DNA of 64,000 bases from Pelagibacterales bacterium SAG-MED15 (GCA_014654065.1 JACWDM010000003.1:62001-126000); one strand, 5' to 3'. Counted from the stretch's first letter, positions 1-10,867 are shown. The notes: generated from the letters alone by a model not told the origin. Made by a program: numbers and translations.

Positions 1-641
1 GAAAAAGTATTAACTCCAAGTCTATCAATATCTTTTGGCATTAAATTTGAAGGGGCGATTATATTTACTTCAGCACCAAGCATATTTAGTAAATAAATAT
101 TTGATCTTGCAACCCTTGAATGGAGTATATCACCGCAAATTGCTATTCTAAGTCCTTGAATTTTTTTTTTACGATCAATTATGGTTAGTGCATCAAGCAA
201 TGCTTGAGTAGGATGCTCTCTTCTTCCATCACCAGCATTTAATACTGCACAATTAACTTTTTGTGATAATAAATTACAGGCACCAGAGTCCTGATGTCTT
301 ATTACGATAATATCCGGGTGCATTGCATTTAATGTCATGGCTGTATCAACTAAGGTTTCACCTTTTTTAATTGCAGAATTTGTAATATTCATTGACATCA
401 CATCCGCACCTAATCTTTTTCCTGCTAACTCAAAAGAGCTTTGCGTTCTAGTTGAAGGTTCAAAAAAAAGATTTATTTGTGTTTTGCCTCTTAGTATATC
501 AATTTTTTTATTTTTGCTTTTATTGAGAGATATAAATGTTTTTGCTTCATCCAGTATTAAGTTAATATCTTTAATTGATAAATCCTGAATACCTAATAAA
601 TGTTTTTGAGAAATTTTAATAGCTTTGTCTATTTTTGCCAT
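1..641 (-). CDS. pyrB: Aspartate carbamoyltransferase catalytic subunit (3' part outside the window)
   Basis: Catalyses the committed step of pyrimidine synthesis, carbamoyl phosphate + aspartate to carbamoyl aspartate, in the cytosol. The reverse complement reads open from an ATG at 641 to the window edge, about 213 residues of a protein that is usually about 310. Visible family motifs are the carbamoyl-phosphate loop [14 protein letters not shown] near residue 60, IRHQDSGA near 115 and [11 protein letters not shown] near 145, followed by the start of the aspartate domain ([14 protein letters not shown]). ruvX lies 42 bases upstream on the same strand, a common alphaproteobacterial order, usually continuing to pyrC. 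The C-terminus cannot be judged. Confidence 0.93.
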   Translation of the reverse strand, partial: MAKIDKAIKISQKHLLGIQDLSIKDINLILDEAKTFISLNKSKNKKIDILRGKTQINLFFEPSTRTQSSFELAGKRLGADVMSMNITNSAIKKGETLVDTAMTLNAMHPDIIVIRHQDSGACNLLSQKVNCAVLNAGDGRREHPTQALLDALTIIDRKKKIQGLRIAICGDILHSRVARSNIYLLNMLGAEVNIIAPSNLMPKDIDRLGVNTF

Positions 642-683
642 TAAAACCAACTCTATAACTTGTAAGGGCCTATTAGGCAAGCA

Positions 684-1139
684 TTAATTATTTAAATAAT
701 CAATTGCTCCCTGTAAAATGAAAGCAGCTGCATTTTGATCTATATTTTTAAGTCTTTTAGATACATTTACATCTAAATCACTTGATAAATTAAAAGCACC
801 AACTGTTGAAAGTCTTTCATCCCAAAGACAAATTGGTACTTTAATAGCTTTTGAAATATTTGTGGCAATACTTTTTACAGAATGAGAAGATTTACCATGA
901 GAACCGTCCATATTTATTGGATCCCCTACAATTATAGCTTTTATATTATTTTCATTTATTAAGGCTTTTAATTCATTAATTAGATTATCATTTGTTGTTT
1001 TATTTAATGTTTTTAGAGGCGTTGCTACTGATTGATTTTCATCACAAATAGAGATGCCGATTCTTTTTGATCCCAAGTCTAAACCAAGCAATCTAACCTT
1101 ATTAGACTGTTTTTTTTTTAAATCTTCAATTGTGATCAT
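684..1139 (-). CDS. ruvX: YqgF/RuvX family RNase H-fold nuclease
   Basis: Member of the RuvX/YqgF family, called a putative Holliday junction resolvase and linked in several bacteria to 16S rRNA 5'-end maturation. The 151 residues match the family length. The RNase H-fold signature LGLDLGSKRIGIS places the first catalytic Asp at residue 21; VGDPINMDGSHG (about 97-108) and WDERLST (about 125-131) supply the other acidic positions. The N-terminal Lys-rich extension of about 15 residues is slightly long. It is divergent from gatCAB with 48 bases between, and followed by pyrB. Confidence 0.88.
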   Translation of the reverse strand: MITIEDLKKKQSNKVRLLGLDLGSKRIGISICDENQSVATPLKTLNKTTNDNLINELKALINENNIKAIIVGDPINMDGSHGKSSHSVKSIATNISKAIKVPICLWDERLSTVGAFNLSSDLDVNVSKRLKNIDQNAAAFILQGAIDYLNN

Positions 1140-1171
1140 ATTGTATATTTAATACTTAAGTGATAGTTTTC

Positions 1172-1185
1172 GATATTTAAATATC
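1172..1185. promoter_or_regulatory. 14-bp palindrome in the ruvX/gatC divergent gap
   Basis: GATATTTAAATATC is a perfect palindrome ending two bases before the gatC ATG, inside the only 48 bases that separate the divergent ruvX and gatC genes. It could be an operator, but palindromes of A/T bases arise easily in such AT-rich DNA, so the functional claim is weak. Confidence 0.25.
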
Positions 1186-1187
1186 AC

Positions 1188-1475
1188 ATGACAATAGATC
1201 TTAAAACCATAAAACATATAGCTAAATTATCTCGAATTTCTGTTTCAGAAGAAAAAGCTAAAAAATTGGCAGGTGACCTTAATTCAATTTTTGATTTTAT
1301 AGAAAAATTAAATGAGCTCAAAACTGAGAAAATAACTCCTTTAACATCTATTGCCGAAACAACATTAAAATTAAGACATGATGAAATAAAAAGTAAAAAT
1401 ATTAGACAGCAAATAGTTAAAAACTCTCCAGAGAAAAACGAAGATTATTTCGTTGTACCAAAGGTGATTGAGTAA
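1188..1475 (+). CDS. gatC: Aspartyl/glutamyl-tRNA amidotransferase subunit C
   Basis: Small subunit of the GatCAB complex, which converts Glu-tRNA(Gln) and Asp-tRNA(Asn) to the amidated forms; GatC wraps around GatA and stabilises GatA-GatB. The 95 residues are full length for the family. The N-terminal pattern [19 protein letters not shown] and the C-terminal LRHDEI segment (the family has LRxDxV) are characteristic. First gene of a gatC-gatA-gatB operon; its stop overlaps the gatA start (TAATG). No Shine-Dalgarno is obvious before the ATG. Confidence 0.92.
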   Translation: MTIDLKTIKHIAKLSRISVSEEKAKKLAGDLNSIFDFIEKLNELKTEKITPLTSIAETTLKLRHDEIKSKNIRQQIVKNSPEKNEDYFVVPKVIE

Positions 1476-2932
1476 TGTCTGATATAACAAAACAAACATT
1501 ATCAGATTTGATTAAGAATATTAAAGCCAAAAAACTTTCATCAGAAGAAGTAACTAAAGATTTTATACAAAGATCTGAAAAATCAAATAAACTAAACGCT
1601 TATATTACAGAAGATTTTAGTAATGCATTACAAAAAGCAAAAATGTTTGATCAAAAACCAAATTTTAATTTAAAATTACCAGGTATCCCAATTGCAGTAA
1701 AAGACCTTTTTTGTACAAAAGATGTCATGACCACAGCTGGTAGTAAAATTTTAAATAACTTTATTCCAACTTATGAATCAACAGTTACACAGAATATTTG
1801 GAATGAGGGTGGTATCCTACTTGGAAAATTAAATTGTGATGAATTTGCAATGGGCTCATCCAATGAAACTAGTTATTTTGGAAATGTTCAAAATCCTATA
1901 AATGAAAATCTTGTTCCTGGTGGTTCCTCAGGTGGTTCTGCATCAGCAGTTTGTGCACAACTAACACCCATAACTATTGGTACTGATACAGGTGGATCTA
2001 TTCGTCAACCAGCTTCTTTTACCGGCACAGTAGGTTTAAAACCTACTTATGGTAGTTGTTCCAGATATGGAATTGTAGCCTTTGCTTCATCTTTAGACCA
2101 GGCTGGTCCAATGGCACAAAATGTAAAAGATTGTGCTTTGTTACAAGAAATTATAAGTACGCATGATACTAAGGACTCTACCTCAATAGATTTTAAAAGA
2201 AGTCAGTACAGCCAAGATTTAAATAAAAATATTAAAGGAAAAAAAATTGGAATACCAAAAGAATATAGAGTTGACAGTATGCCCAAAGAAATCGAAGATC
2301 TTTGGCAAAAGGGTATTGATTATGTCAAAGATTGTGGAGCTGAAATAATAAATATTTCTCTTCCACATACAAAGTACGCACTTCCAACTTATTATATAGT
2401 AGCACCAGCTGAGGCTTCATCAAATTTAGCTAGATATGATGGAGTGAAATATGGGTTTAGAGCTAAAGGTGAGAATCTTATAGATATGTATGAGAAAACA
2501 AGATCGGAAGGTTTTGGTGCAGAAGTACAAAGAAGAATTATGATTGGAACTTATGTCTTATCTTCGGGATATTATGATGCATACTATTTGAAAGCTCAAA
2601 AAGTGAGAAAATTAATTAAAAATGACTTTGATGAAGCTTATAAAAAAGTAGATGCAATATTAACACCATCAACTCCAAGTTCTGCTTTTAAGATTGGAGA
2701 AAAAAAAGATGACCCAGTATCAATGTATTTAAATGATATTTTTACAGTCCCAGTAAATTTAGCAGGCCTACCAGGCATATCTATACCAGCAGGTCATGAC
2801 TCAAAAGGATATCCCTTAGGACTCCAAATCATAGGAAAAGCTTTTGATGAGCAAAATATATTAAATATAGCTTATGCAATGGAAGATAAAATTAATTTTA
2901 AAAATAAAATTAGTGATTGGTGGATCAAGTGA
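1475..2932 (+). CDS. gatA: Aspartyl/glutamyl-tRNA amidotransferase subunit A
   Basis: Glutaminase subunit that frees ammonia for the GatB kinase/transamidase site. At 485 residues it is full length. The amidase-signature triad is visible: Lys76 in IPIAVKDLF, the cis-Ser at about 151 in GGSSGGSA, and the nucleophile Ser175 in [12 protein letters not shown]. The C-terminal half carries TPSTPSSAF and [12 protein letters not shown], also family motifs. It starts by one-base overlap with gatC and ends overlapping the likely gatB start. Its presence implies that Gln-tRNA and/or Asn-tRNA are made indirectly in this organism. Confidence 0.96.
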   Translation: MSDITKQTLSDLIKNIKAKKLSSEEVTKDFIQRSEKSNKLNAYITEDFSNALQKAKMFDQKPNFNLKLPGIPIAVKDLFCTKDVMTTAGSKILNNFIPTYESTVTQNIWNEGGILLGKLNCDEFAMGSSNETSYFGNVQNPINENLVPGGSSGGSASAVCAQLTPITIGTDTGGSIRQPASFTGTVGLKPTYGSCSRYGIVAFASSLDQAGPMAQNVKDCALLQEIISTHDTKDSTSIDFKRSQYSQDLNKNIKGKKIGIPKEYRVDSMPKEIEDLWQKGIDYVKDCGAEIINISLPHTKYALPTYYIVAPAEASSNLARYDGVKYGFRAKGENLIDMYEKTRSEGFGAEVQRRIMIGTYVLSSGYYDAYYLKAQKVRKLIKNDFDEAYKKVDAILTPSTPSSAFKIGEKKDDPVSMYLNDIFTVPVNLAGLPGISIPAGHDSKGYPLGLQIIGKAFDEQNILNIAYAMEDKINFKNKISDWWIK

Positions 2933-4404
2933 GTAATAATAAATTAGATTATTTAATTAGTAGAAAGGATAATTTATACGAGATTATAATTGGATTGGAA
3001 GTACATGCCCAAGTAACTTCTGAATCAAAATTGTTCTCATCATCAGCAACAAAATTTGGTGCTGAACCAAACACTCAGGTTAGTTTAGTTGATGCAGCAT
3101 TCCCAGGGATGTTACCAGTCATTAATGAGTTTTGTATTAAACAAGCAATTAAGACTGGTATTGGACTTAAAGCAAAAATTAATAAGCGGTCAATATTTGA
3201 TAGAAAAAACTATTTTTATGCTGATCTACCTCAAGGTTATCAAATTTCACAGTTTAAAGATCCTATAGTAGGTGAGGGAAAAGTCATTTTAGACATGCCA
3301 AATGGCCAAAAGGAAGTTGGTATTGAAAGATTGCACTTAGAACAGGACGCAGGAAAAAGTATTCATGATTTAGACCCACAAAATACATTAGTTGATTTAA
3401 ATAGATCTGGAGTAGCTTTAATGGAAATCGTTAGCAAACCAGACCTTAGATCCCCAGATGAAGTTAGTGCTTATATAAAAAAATTAAGATCTATAATGAG
3501 ATATTTGGGTACATGTGATGGAAATATGCAGGAAGGATCGTTGAGAGCAGATGTAAATGTATCAGTAAGAATTAAAGGATCAAAAAATTTAGGAACAAGA
3601 TGTGAAATTAAGAATGTAAACTCAATTAAATTTATGCAAATGGCTATTGAATACGAGGCAAATAGACAAGTCGATTTAATTGAGGAAGGTAAATCTATTG
3701 ATCAAGAAACAAGATTATTTGATACTAAAAAAAATGAAACAAGGTCAATGAGATCTAAAGAGGATGCTCATGATTATAGATATTTTCCAGACCCAGATTT
3801 ATTGCCCCTAGAAGTCTCTGAAGAATTTATTGATAATATTAAAAAAGATATTCCAGAACTACCAGACGACAAAAAGAGAAGATTTATTGATGAGTTTAAA
3901 TTATCACCTTATGAAGCTACTATTTTAGTATCAGATATTGATACAGCAAAGTATTTTGAAGAGGTAGTAACAAAAATGGGTAAAAATAAAGATATTAAAT
4001 TAGCTGTTAATTGGATAACAGGCGAATTATTTGCCGTTTTAAATAGTAAAAATTTAGAAATTTCTCAAAGTCCAGTCAGTTCAAAAAATTTTGCAATATT
4101 AATTAACCTAATTAAGAATGGGACTATTTCTGGAAAAATAGCCAAAACAGTATTTGAGCTAATGATCGAAGGAGATAAAGATCCACAAAAAATTGTTGAA
4201 GAAAATGGATTAAAACAACAAAGCGATCCTAAAGCACTAGAAGCCTTAATAGATAAAATTATTAATGATAATAGAGAAAAAGCTGTTGAATACAAACAAG
4301 GGAAAGTAAAATTGTTTGGATTTTTTGTTGGTCAAGCAATGAAAGCTTCTAGTGGTAAAGCTAATCCTCAATTAATAAATGAATTATTAAAGAAAAAGCT
4401 TTAA
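2929..4404 (+). CDS. gatB: Aspartyl/glutamyl-tRNA amidotransferase subunit B
   Basis: Binds the misacylated tRNA, phosphorylates the side-chain carboxylate and transfers ammonia from GatA. Signature segments are [19 protein letters not shown], the Mg/ATP region [18 protein letters not shown] and [18 protein letters not shown]-terminal YqeY-like tail ends with [14 protein letters not shown], as in the family. I prefer the GTG at 2929, because its GTGA overlap with the gatA stop gives a 491-residue protein; a TTG at 2917 would add four residues. Third gene of the gatCAB operon. Confidence 0.95.
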   Translation: MSNNKLDYLISRKDNLYEIIIGLEVHAQVTSESKLFSSSATKFGAEPNTQVSLVDAAFPGMLPVINEFCIKQAIKTGIGLKAKINKRSIFDRKNYFYADLPQGYQISQFKDPIVGEGKVILDMPNGQKEVGIERLHLEQDAGKSIHDLDPQNTLVDLNRSGVALMEIVSKPDLRSPDEVSAYIKKLRSIMRYLGTCDGNMQEGSLRADVNVSVRIKGSKNLGTRCEIKNVNSIKFMQMAIEYEANRQVDLIEEGKSIDQETRLFDTKKNETRSMRSKEDAHDYRYFPDPDLLPLEVSEEFIDNIKKDIPELPDDKKRRFIDEFKLSPYEATILVSDIDTAKYFEEVVTKMGKNKDIKLAVNWITGELFAVLNSKNLEISQSPVSSKNFAILINLIKNGTISGKIAKTVFELMIEGDKDPQKIVEENGLKQQSDPKALEALIDKIINDNREKAVEYKQGKVKLFGFFVGQAMKASSGKANPQLINELLKKKL

Positions 4405-4408
4405 ATAA

Positions 4409-5062
4409 ATGGGTGTAAACCTAGACATAACAGAAAAATTACAAAATTATATTAATGATTTTGGTTTAAAGCTAAATCTAGTTCAAAAGGAAATAATTGA
4501 GTATAATAAAACTTTAGGCGCCACTAAAAGAATGCAAGTTGATCCATCGCAGTGTTATTTTCTTCATTTAATAATAAAAGTTTCAAATATTAAGAGAGTA
4601 CTTGAAATTGGTACTTTTACAGGACTTAGTGCACTTTCTATTTCACTTGCCCTACCGGATGATGGAAAACTTATTGCAATTGATAAAAATGAAGAGACTA
4701 ACAAAATTGCATTGAATTTTTTTAAAAAAGCTCATCAAGATCATAAAATCCAAACAATAGTAAAGCCAGCTCTTGAAACGTTATCAGTTTTGAATAATAA
4801 AAAATTTGATATGGTTTTTATAGATGCAGATAAAATGAATTATAAAGAATATTATGAAAAATCATTAAACCTTATTAATAAAGGTGGTTTAATTATAATT
4901 GATAATGTTTTGTGGCATGGTGAAGTAGTCGATGAAAAAAATAATGACAAATTTACAATAAAAATTAAAGAGTTTAATAAGTATGTATCAGAAGATGAAA
5001 GGGTAGAGCAAATAATCATTCCACTCGGTGATGGTATGACTGTATGTAGAAAGTTAAAATGA
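4409..5062 (+). CDS. Class I SAM-dependent O-methyltransferase
   Basis: A 217-residue methyltransferase of the caffeoyl-CoA/catechol O-methyltransferase type. The SAM-binding fold shows VLEIGTFTGLSALSISLAL (motif I, residues about 65-83) and IAIDKNEE. The metal/catalytic region is DMVFIDADKMNYKEYY (about 135-150) followed by GGLIIIDNVLWHGEV. The substrate cannot be read from sequence; small soluble members act on catechol-like compounds. It lies four bases after gatB and overlaps trhO by four bases (ATGA), so it is probably co-transcribed with both. Confidence 0.87.
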   Translation: MGVNLDITEKLQNYINDFGLKLNLVQKEIIEYNKTLGATKRMQVDPSQCYFLHLIIKVSNIKRVLEIGTFTGLSALSISLALPDDGKLIAIDKNEETNKIALNFFKKAHQDHKIQTIVKPALETLSVLNNKKFDMVFIDADKMNYKEYYEKSLNLINKGGLIIIDNVLWHGEVVDEKNNDKFTIKIKEFNKYVSEDERVEQIIIPLGDGMTVCRKLK

Positions 5063-5964
5063 TAGAAGTATTTGGTTTTTATAAATTTATGTTAGTTAAT
5101 CAACTTAATAAACAAAAAGTTTTACTTAACGATTTTTTAGTAAAAAAAAATATACGAGGTACAATAATTATTTCTAAAGAGGGCATAAATGGTAGTATTT
5201 CTGGTAAATCGAAAGATATAAAAAGCTTAATTAATCAAATTAAAAAATTTTTTTTATTTAAATCGTTCGATAGCACAAGTAAATCTAAGTGTTCTTTTCA
5301 ACCATTTCATAAACCGAAAGTAAAAATTAAAAATGAAATAGTCCCAATGAACATGGTTTTATCAAAAAAAATTAGAAAAAAAGATAGTCATGTAAAGCCA
5401 CAAAATTGGAATAAACTTATTAAGAGTAAAGAAACACTAGTTGTTGATGCTAGAAAACCTTTTGAATATAAAGTTGGTAGCTTCCAAAAAGCAATTAATC
5501 CCAATATTAGAAATTTTAGAGACTTTCCTAAATACCTCAAAAAATTAAAAAAAAATCAACCAGTTGCTATGTTTTGCACTGGGGGAATAAGATGTGAGAA
5601 AGCGAGCGTATATTTAGAGAAAAATGGTTTCAATAATATCTATCAGTTAAAAGGTGGTATCCTTAATTACATGAAGACGATTAAACAGAGTAACAGTTTA
5701 TGGAAGGGTGAATGCTTTGTCTTTGACAACAGAGTAAGTCTTAAGCACGGTTTAAAGGTCGGCACTTACTCAATTTGTGGTGGATGTAGAAATCCAATAT
5801 CAAAGAAAGACATGGTTTCTAAAAAATATGAACAAGGCGTAACTTGTCCAGGATGTTACAATAAGTTATCAATTTCTCAAAAAAAAAGGTTTAGAATGCG
5901 GCAAAGTCAAATAAATCTTGCAAAAAGTAATGGGAAACGACATATCTTTCAAAAAGATCATTAA
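5059..5964 (+). CDS. trhO: tRNA uridine(34) hydroxylase, rhodanese family
   Basis: Full-length (301 residues) member of the YceA/UPF0176 family, known to hydroxylate U34 of certain tRNAs without dioxygenase cofactors. It has the N-terminal ferredoxin-like domain with KEGINGSISG, then a rhodanese domain (about 115-215) with the active-site loop MFCTGGIRCEKAS, which places the catalytic Cys at 173. The C-terminal tail carries CGGCRNPIS and TCPGCYNKL, consistent with a Cys4 metal site. It overlaps the preceding methyltransferase by four bases. Assignment rests on the family-specific loop. Confidence 0.9.
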   Translation: MIEVFGFYKFMLVNQLNKQKVLLNDFLVKKNIRGTIIISKEGINGSISGKSKDIKSLINQIKKFFLFKSFDSTSKSKCSFQPFHKPKVKIKNEIVPMNMVLSKKIRKKDSHVKPQNWNKLIKSKETLVVDARKPFEYKVGSFQKAINPNIRNFRDFPKYLKKLKKNQPVAMFCTGGIRCEKASVYLEKNGFNNIYQLKGGILNYMKTIKQSNSLWKGECFVFDNRVSLKHGLKVGTYSICGGCRNPISKKDMVSKKYEQGVTCPGCYNKLSISQKKRFRMRQSQINLAKSNGKRHIFQKDH

Positions 5965-5978
5965 CAAAATTTTTCAAA

Positions 5979-7334
5979 ATGGATTTACTTAAGGATAAAA
6001 TACCATCTTTAGTTCGGAAATTAGCTGTACCTGCTAGTGTTGGAACTTTATTTCAAACCCTTTATAACATTGTGGATACTTTTTTTGCAGGAAAAATATC
6101 ACCCGAAGCCCTGTCAGCATTATCAAAGTCTTTTCCTATATATTTTATCCTAGTAGCAACATCAATTGGAGTAACTATTGCTGGAACATCTTTAATTGGT
6201 AATAGTATAGGCGAAAATGATAAAAAAAAAGTTTTATATTATTTTTCTAATAATATTTATTTTGGAGTATTCATTTCTATTATAATAACTTTTTTAGGAT
6301 TGTATTTTTCTGAAACTGTTTTTTTATTAATGGGATCTACTAATGAAGTTACATTATTGGGATTGGAATATACTAATGTAATTTTCTCTGGAACAATAAT
6401 TTTTATAATGGTTGTAGCGCTAAATTCATTATTACATGCTGAAGGTGATACAAAAACTTTTAGGAATGCATTAATTTTTTCTTTTTTCTTAAATATTATA
6501 TTAAATCCAATTTTAATTTTTGGTTTTATGTTTATACCAGCTTTTGGTGTTAAAGGTATTGGTATAGCCACGATTATTTCTCAAACAATCTCACTTTTTA
6601 TTGTTTTTTACAAGGTTATTAAAAATCAAAGAGTAAAAGAAATGACTAAAGAATTTTTTTTAATAAAATATATTTATCTAAAAGATATTTTTTTTCAATC
6701 GATGCCTATAAGTGTTGCTATCTGTGGGTACTCAATTGCATCAGCTATAATATTTACATATGTTGGTTCATCTGGTGAAGAAGCAGCAGCAGGATATGGA
6801 GCTGCCACCAGAATTGAACAAGTAGTATTACTGCCTGTTTTGGGAATAAATACTGCAATAATATCTATAATTGCCCAGAACTATGGAGCCGGCAATTATC
6901 TAAGAATAAAGCAATCATATTACACAGCAATTAAATATACTTTTATAATAATGGTTACTTCTGGAATTTTTATCTATATTACATCAGGTATTATACCCAC
7001 TTTTTTTTCTGATAATTTAGAAGTAATACATTACGGAAAAAAATATTTACAAATCTCAGCATTTGTTTTGCCAGCATATCCGATCTTTTTTTTATCAAAT
7101 GGTTTTTTCATGGCTTTAAAAAAATCTGAGAATGCTCTTATTACTAACTTTTTTAGAAATATTATATTACCGATAGTTACTTTTTATGTTGCTACTTATT
7201 TTGTAGCTGATTTTAATACTTTTTTTTGGATTTGGGTTATATCAAATTGGATATTTTCAGTAACTTTGTTATTTGTAGTTCTTTACTATATTAAAAATAA
7301 ATTAAATAAAACGGGCGCTGTCATTCAACCATGA
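5979..7334 (+). CDS. MATE family multidrug/Na+ efflux transporter
   Basis: Inner-membrane exporter of 451 residues with about twelve hydrophobic segments in two similar halves, as in MATE proteins. The start PSLVRKLAVPASVGTLFQTLYNIVDTFFAG (family pattern P-x-G-x-x-x-x-x-x-N-x-x-D-x-x-x-x-G) and the second-half equivalent around SMPISVAICGYSIA followed by GYGAATRIEQ support the family. Substrate unknown; it couples to Na+ or H+. Its 3' end overlaps the convergent soxG by 33 bases, so the last residues share DNA with soxG. Confidence 0.9.
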   Translation: MDLLKDKIPSLVRKLAVPASVGTLFQTLYNIVDTFFAGKISPEALSALSKSFPIYFILVATSIGVTIAGTSLIGNSIGENDKKKVLYYFSNNIYFGVFISIIITFLGLYFSETVFLLMGSTNEVTLLGLEYTNVIFSGTIIFIMVVALNSLLHAEGDTKTFRNALIFSFFLNIILNPILIFGFMFIPAFGVKGIGIATIISQTISLFIVFYKVIKNQRVKEMTKEFFLIKYIYLKDIFFQSMPISVAICGYSIASAIIFTYVGSSGEEAAAGYGAATRIEQVVLLPVLGINTAIISIIAQNYGAGNYLRIKQSYYTAIKYTFIIMVTSGIFIYITSGIIPTFFSDNLEVIHYGKKYLQISAFVLPAYPIFFLSNGFFMALKKSENALITNFFRNIILPIVTFYVATYFVADFNTFFWIWVISNWIFSVTLLFVVLYYIKNKLNKTGAVIQP

Positions 7335-7865
7335 CCAAAGATGATTTGAAAAAGATCGTCTTACAAATAAATTAATTTCATCATCACTCTTATTGTGAAT
7401 AATAACATCTATTTTATTAATTATAGTTTGTGTAACGGCACCTTTTTTCTTTTTAAATTCGTTAAAATTAAAAGGCGAACCTTTCATGAATAGATCATAA
7501 ATTTTTTCTCCAGTTAAATTTAACATAACAAATTGATCTGTTACATCTGTAATTGCTCCTAGACCTGTATTAGAAATTTTATTAATTAACTCATCCTCAA
7601 TAACATAGCTATTGCTGTCATCACTATTTTTTTCATTTGCGTAGATTATCCATTCGTCTGGACTTAGCCACAATGCGGTTACATTAGCACCCGATGATGA
7701 TGTGTTTGGTTCATTTGGAAGCAATATATTCAGTGATTTTCCAACTGATGAAATAAATTCTCTACTTTTTCCTCTTACAATTAATTTCATTATTGGGCTT
7801 GTTTCAAAAATTTTTAAATTATCAAAAATTTTTGTATCATTAATCGATGTAATATATTTAAGCAT
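7302..7865 (-). CDS. soxG: Sarcosine oxidase, gamma subunit
   Basis: Small accessory subunit (187 residues) of the heterotetrameric sarcosine oxidase. The GcvT-like half-fold contains the segment VTALWLSPDEWIIY (about 63-76), typical of SoxG, and a C-terminal RSFSNHLWSWL. Last gene of the soxB-soxD-soxA-soxG operon, overlapping soxA by eight bases. Its C-terminal codons overlap the convergent MATE gene. By itself the sequence is weakly conserved; operon position makes the call firm. Confidence 0.9.
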   Translation of the reverse strand: MLKYITSINDTKIFDNLKIFETSPIMKLIVRGKSREFISSVGKSLNILLPNEPNTSSSGANVTALWLSPDEWIIYANEKNSDDSNSYVIEDELINKISNTGLGAITDVTDQFVMLNLTGEKIYDLFMKGSPFNFNEFKKKKGAVTQTIINKIDVIIHNKSDDEINLFVRRSFSNHLWSWLNDSARFI

Positions 7866-10863
7866 TTAATCTTTTATTCTCCTTATCTAAAAAAACAGGA
7901 TCAGCGATTTTTACATTAATTATTTTATCTTTCATTGGTATAAATAATTTTTGACCCATCATATTTTTTCCTCCCTTAACTACTCCTAAAGCTATTGACT
8001 TATTTAAATTTGGACTAAAATAACTTGATGTTATATGACCTAACATTTCAACAGGTTTTTTTGAAGTATCGGCAACAATTTGCGCACCTTCTTCTAAAAC
8101 TTCATTTGGATCATCAGTTAAAATTCCAACAAGTTGCTTTCGATCATCTCTTATGGTGTCTGATCTATAAAGCGAACGTTTACCAATAAAATCATATTTT
8201 TTTTTGCTGACTATCCAATCCATCTGTAAATCTATTGGTGTTAATGTAGCATCTGTATCTTGACCAACTATAATAAAACCTTTTTCAGCTCTTAATAAGT
8301 GCATTGTTTCAGTGCCATAAGGTGTAATATTAAACTCATTGCCTGCATCCATACATTTTTCCCATAAAGATTTTCCATAATTTGCTTGAATATTTATTTC
8401 ATAACTTTGTTCACCGGTAAAACTTATCCTCATAACCCTACACTTAATATTTCCTATCTTTGCATTTTTAAATGACATGTGAGGAAAATTTTCATCTGAT
8501 AAATCTAAATTGGGTATTATCTTAGAAATTATTTTTTTACTATTAGGTCCACAAACACTTGCAGTAGCATAGTGATCTGTTACTGATGTTAAATATACAT
8601 CTAACTCTGGCCATTCTGTTTGCAAATAATCTTCTAATTTTCCCAAAACATTAGCTGCCCCACCTGTTGTGGTAGTCATTATATAATGATTTTCACTTAA
8701 TCTAGTTGTGACTCCATCATCATAAACCATTCCATCTTCGTTAAGCATAAGACCGTATCTACACTTTCCAACTGCTAATTTTGACCAAGCGTTTGTATAA
8801 ACTCTATTCAGAAATTCTGATGCATCCGAACCTTGTATGTCAATTTTTCCAAGTGTTGAAGCATCAAGTATACCTGCTCCCTCACGTGCTGCTTTACTTT
8901 CTCTTTGTACAGCATCATGCATATTTTCATTACCTTTAGGATAATACCAAGCTCTTTTCCATTGTCCTACGTTTTCAAACTTAGCTTTATGTTGAACATG
9001 CCAATTGTGCATCGGTGTTTTTCTAAATGCATCAAAAAATTCTCCTACATTTCTTCCTACAATAGTTCCAAATGTTAATGGTGTGTAAGGTGGTCTGAAT
9101 GTTGTTGTACCCAAATCTGACATCTTCACATTGCTTGTATCTGAAATTATTCCTAAAGCATTCATATTACCCAGTTTACCCTGGTCTGTTCCCATTCCTG
9201 TAGTTGTATATCGTTTTACATGTTCAATTGATCTAAAACCCTCTCGTAGCGCGAGTTTAATATCTTTAGCAGTTGCATCATTCTGAAAATCAACGAATGC
9301 TTTTGTTTTACTAACAGTTTTGTCAGATGGAAGTAACCATATATTTCTTTTTGAATTTGATTTAGAAGAATTTATTTTTAAGTTTTCAAAATTAGTTTTA
9401 TTTATTTTAAGAAAATTTTTTAAACTTACATTTATATTTGAAATGATATCATCTAGCTCTAAGTTTCCGTTACACGATCCTATACTTAATTGATCAGATG
9501 GGTACTTGCTTGGTATAAATATATTATCGTTATCATCAAATTTTAGCTTACCACCTGATTGTGTAAACAAATGAACCGCTGGTGTCCATCCTCCTGAAAC
9601 ACCAAGGCAATCACAATTAATATCAATTTTTGAGTCAGTAACAGTTTTACCATCTTTAGAAAGTTTCATTATGGTAATTTTATTTATTTTTTTATAACCC
9701 TTTGTATCTATTACTGTATAAGAATTGTATATTTTAATTCCTGCTTTATTTATTTCATTTGTTAAATCTGATTTATTTTGCTCTCTAATATCTACAATTG
9801 CATTAATCTTAATACCTTTATTATTTAGCGATATAGCTGTTTCATAAGCAGTGTCGTTATTAGTAAATAATACATTCTCTTTTCCACAAGCAACACCATA
9901 AAAGTCAGCATATTTCTTTATTGCCGATGAAAGCATTATTCCTGGACGATCATTATTATCAAAAATTAGAGGTCTTTCAATTGATCCAGTGGCAGTAATC
10001 ACTTTTTTAGCTCTAATTTTTAATAATCTTTGTCTTATTAAGTTTTTTTTTTTTTCTAATGGTAAATGATCTGTTAAATTTTCTCTTGCTAACAAGTAAT
10101 TGTAACCATGATAAGCTGCTACACTAGTTCTTGTTTTAATTTCAAGATTTTTTAAATTTTTAATTTGTTCTATTTCTTTTTCTAGCCAATTAGATGAGTA
10201 TTGATCATTAATTTTAAAATAGTCATTTTTTTGGTAGATAGTTGTGCCACCTAAATTAGGCCTTTCCTCTAATAGCAAAGTTTTGAAATTATTTTCTGCA
10301 GAAATTTTAGCGGCCATAATACCTGAAATACCACCACCTATAACCAGTACATCACAGTGAACATAATTATGATCGTATATATCTGGATCTGGTTCCGCTG
10401 GAGATTGACCTAAACCAGCAGATTTTCTTATAAAGTACTCGTATTTTTCCCAGAAACTGGCAGGCCACATAAAAGTTTTATAATAAAATCCAGCGGGCAG
10501 AAGGGGCGATAAAAAATTATTTATTCCACCTATATCAAAATTTACACTAGGCCAACAGTTTTGACTTGATGCCTCTAAGCCATCATAAATCTCAACCTCA
10601 GTGGCTCTTACATTTGGTTCTGTTACTGATGAATTTTTATTTATTTGAACAATTGCGTTTGGCTCCTCAGATCCAGATGTCATTATACCTCTTGGCCTAT
10701 GGTATTTAAAGCTTCTACCAACTAAGTGAACATTGTTAGCCAATAGGGCTGATGCTAATGTATCACCTTTAAACCCAAAATAGGTTTTACCATCAAACTT
10801 AAAAGAAACTCTTGTTGTTTGATCAATGAATTTACTAGCGGAGGTTCTTAAATTATCAGACAT
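7858..10863 (-). CDS. soxA: Sarcosine oxidase, alpha subunit
   Basis: Large subunit (1001 residues) of the enzyme that demethylates sarcosine to glycine, passing the methyl carbon to tetrahydrofolate as 5,10-methylene-THF and making H2O2. Domain order is as expected. First comes a ferredoxin-like N-terminal region with GDTLASALLANNVHLVGRSF. Next is a nucleotide-binding domain with CDVLVIGGGISGIMAAK near 172. The C-terminal GcvT-like folate-binding half (about 600-990) contains GAGILDASTLGKIDIQG, GFIIVGQDTDATLTPIDL and a final ALGVVKGGKNMMGQ. It starts four bases after soxD. A complete enzyme is consistent with use of methylated amines or glycine betaine as C1 and glycine source. Confidence 0.95.
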   Translation of the reverse strand: MSDNLRTSASKFIDQTTRVSFKFDGKTYFGFKGDTLASALLANNVHLVGRSFKYHRPRGIMTSGSEEPNAIVQINKNSSVTEPNVRATEVEIYDGLEASSQNCWPSVNFDIGGINNFLSPLLPAGFYYKTFMWPASFWEKYEYFIRKSAGLGQSPAEPDPDIYDHNYVHCDVLVIGGGISGIMAAKISAENNFKTLLLEERPNLGGTTIYQKNDYFKINDQYSSNWLEKEIEQIKNLKNLEIKTRTSVAAYHGYNYLLARENLTDHLPLEKKKNLIRQRLLKIRAKKVITATGSIERPLIFDNNDRPGIMLSSAIKKYADFYGVACGKENVLFTNNDTAYETAISLNNKGIKINAIVDIREQNKSDLTNEINKAGIKIYNSYTVIDTKGYKKINKITIMKLSKDGKTVTDSKIDINCDCLGVSGGWTPAVHLFTQSGGKLKFDDNDNIFIPSKYPSDQLSIGSCNGNLELDDIISNINVSLKNFLKINKTNFENLKINSSKSNSKRNIWLLPSDKTVSKTKAFVDFQNDATAKDIKLALREGFRSIEHVKRYTTTGMGTDQGKLGNMNALGIISDTSNVKMSDLGTTTFRPPYTPLTFGTIVGRNVGEFFDAFRKTPMHNWHVQHKAKFENVGQWKRAWYYPKGNENMHDAVQRESKAAREGAGILDASTLGKIDIQGSDASEFLNRVYTNAWSKLAVGKCRYGLMLNEDGMVYDDGVTTRLSENHYIMTTTTGGAANVLGKLEDYLQTEWPELDVYLTSVTDHYATASVCGPNSKKIISKIIPNLDLSDENFPHMSFKNAKIGNIKCRVMRISFTGEQSYEINIQANYGKSLWEKCMDAGNEFNITPYGTETMHLLRAEKGFIIVGQDTDATLTPIDLQMDWIVSKKKYDFIGKRSLYRSDTIRDDRKQLVGILTDDPNEVLEEGAQIVADTSKKPVEMLGHITSSYFSPNLNKSIALGVVKGGKNMMGQKLFIPMKDKIINVKIADPVFLDKENKRLNA

Positions 10864-10867
10864 GAAA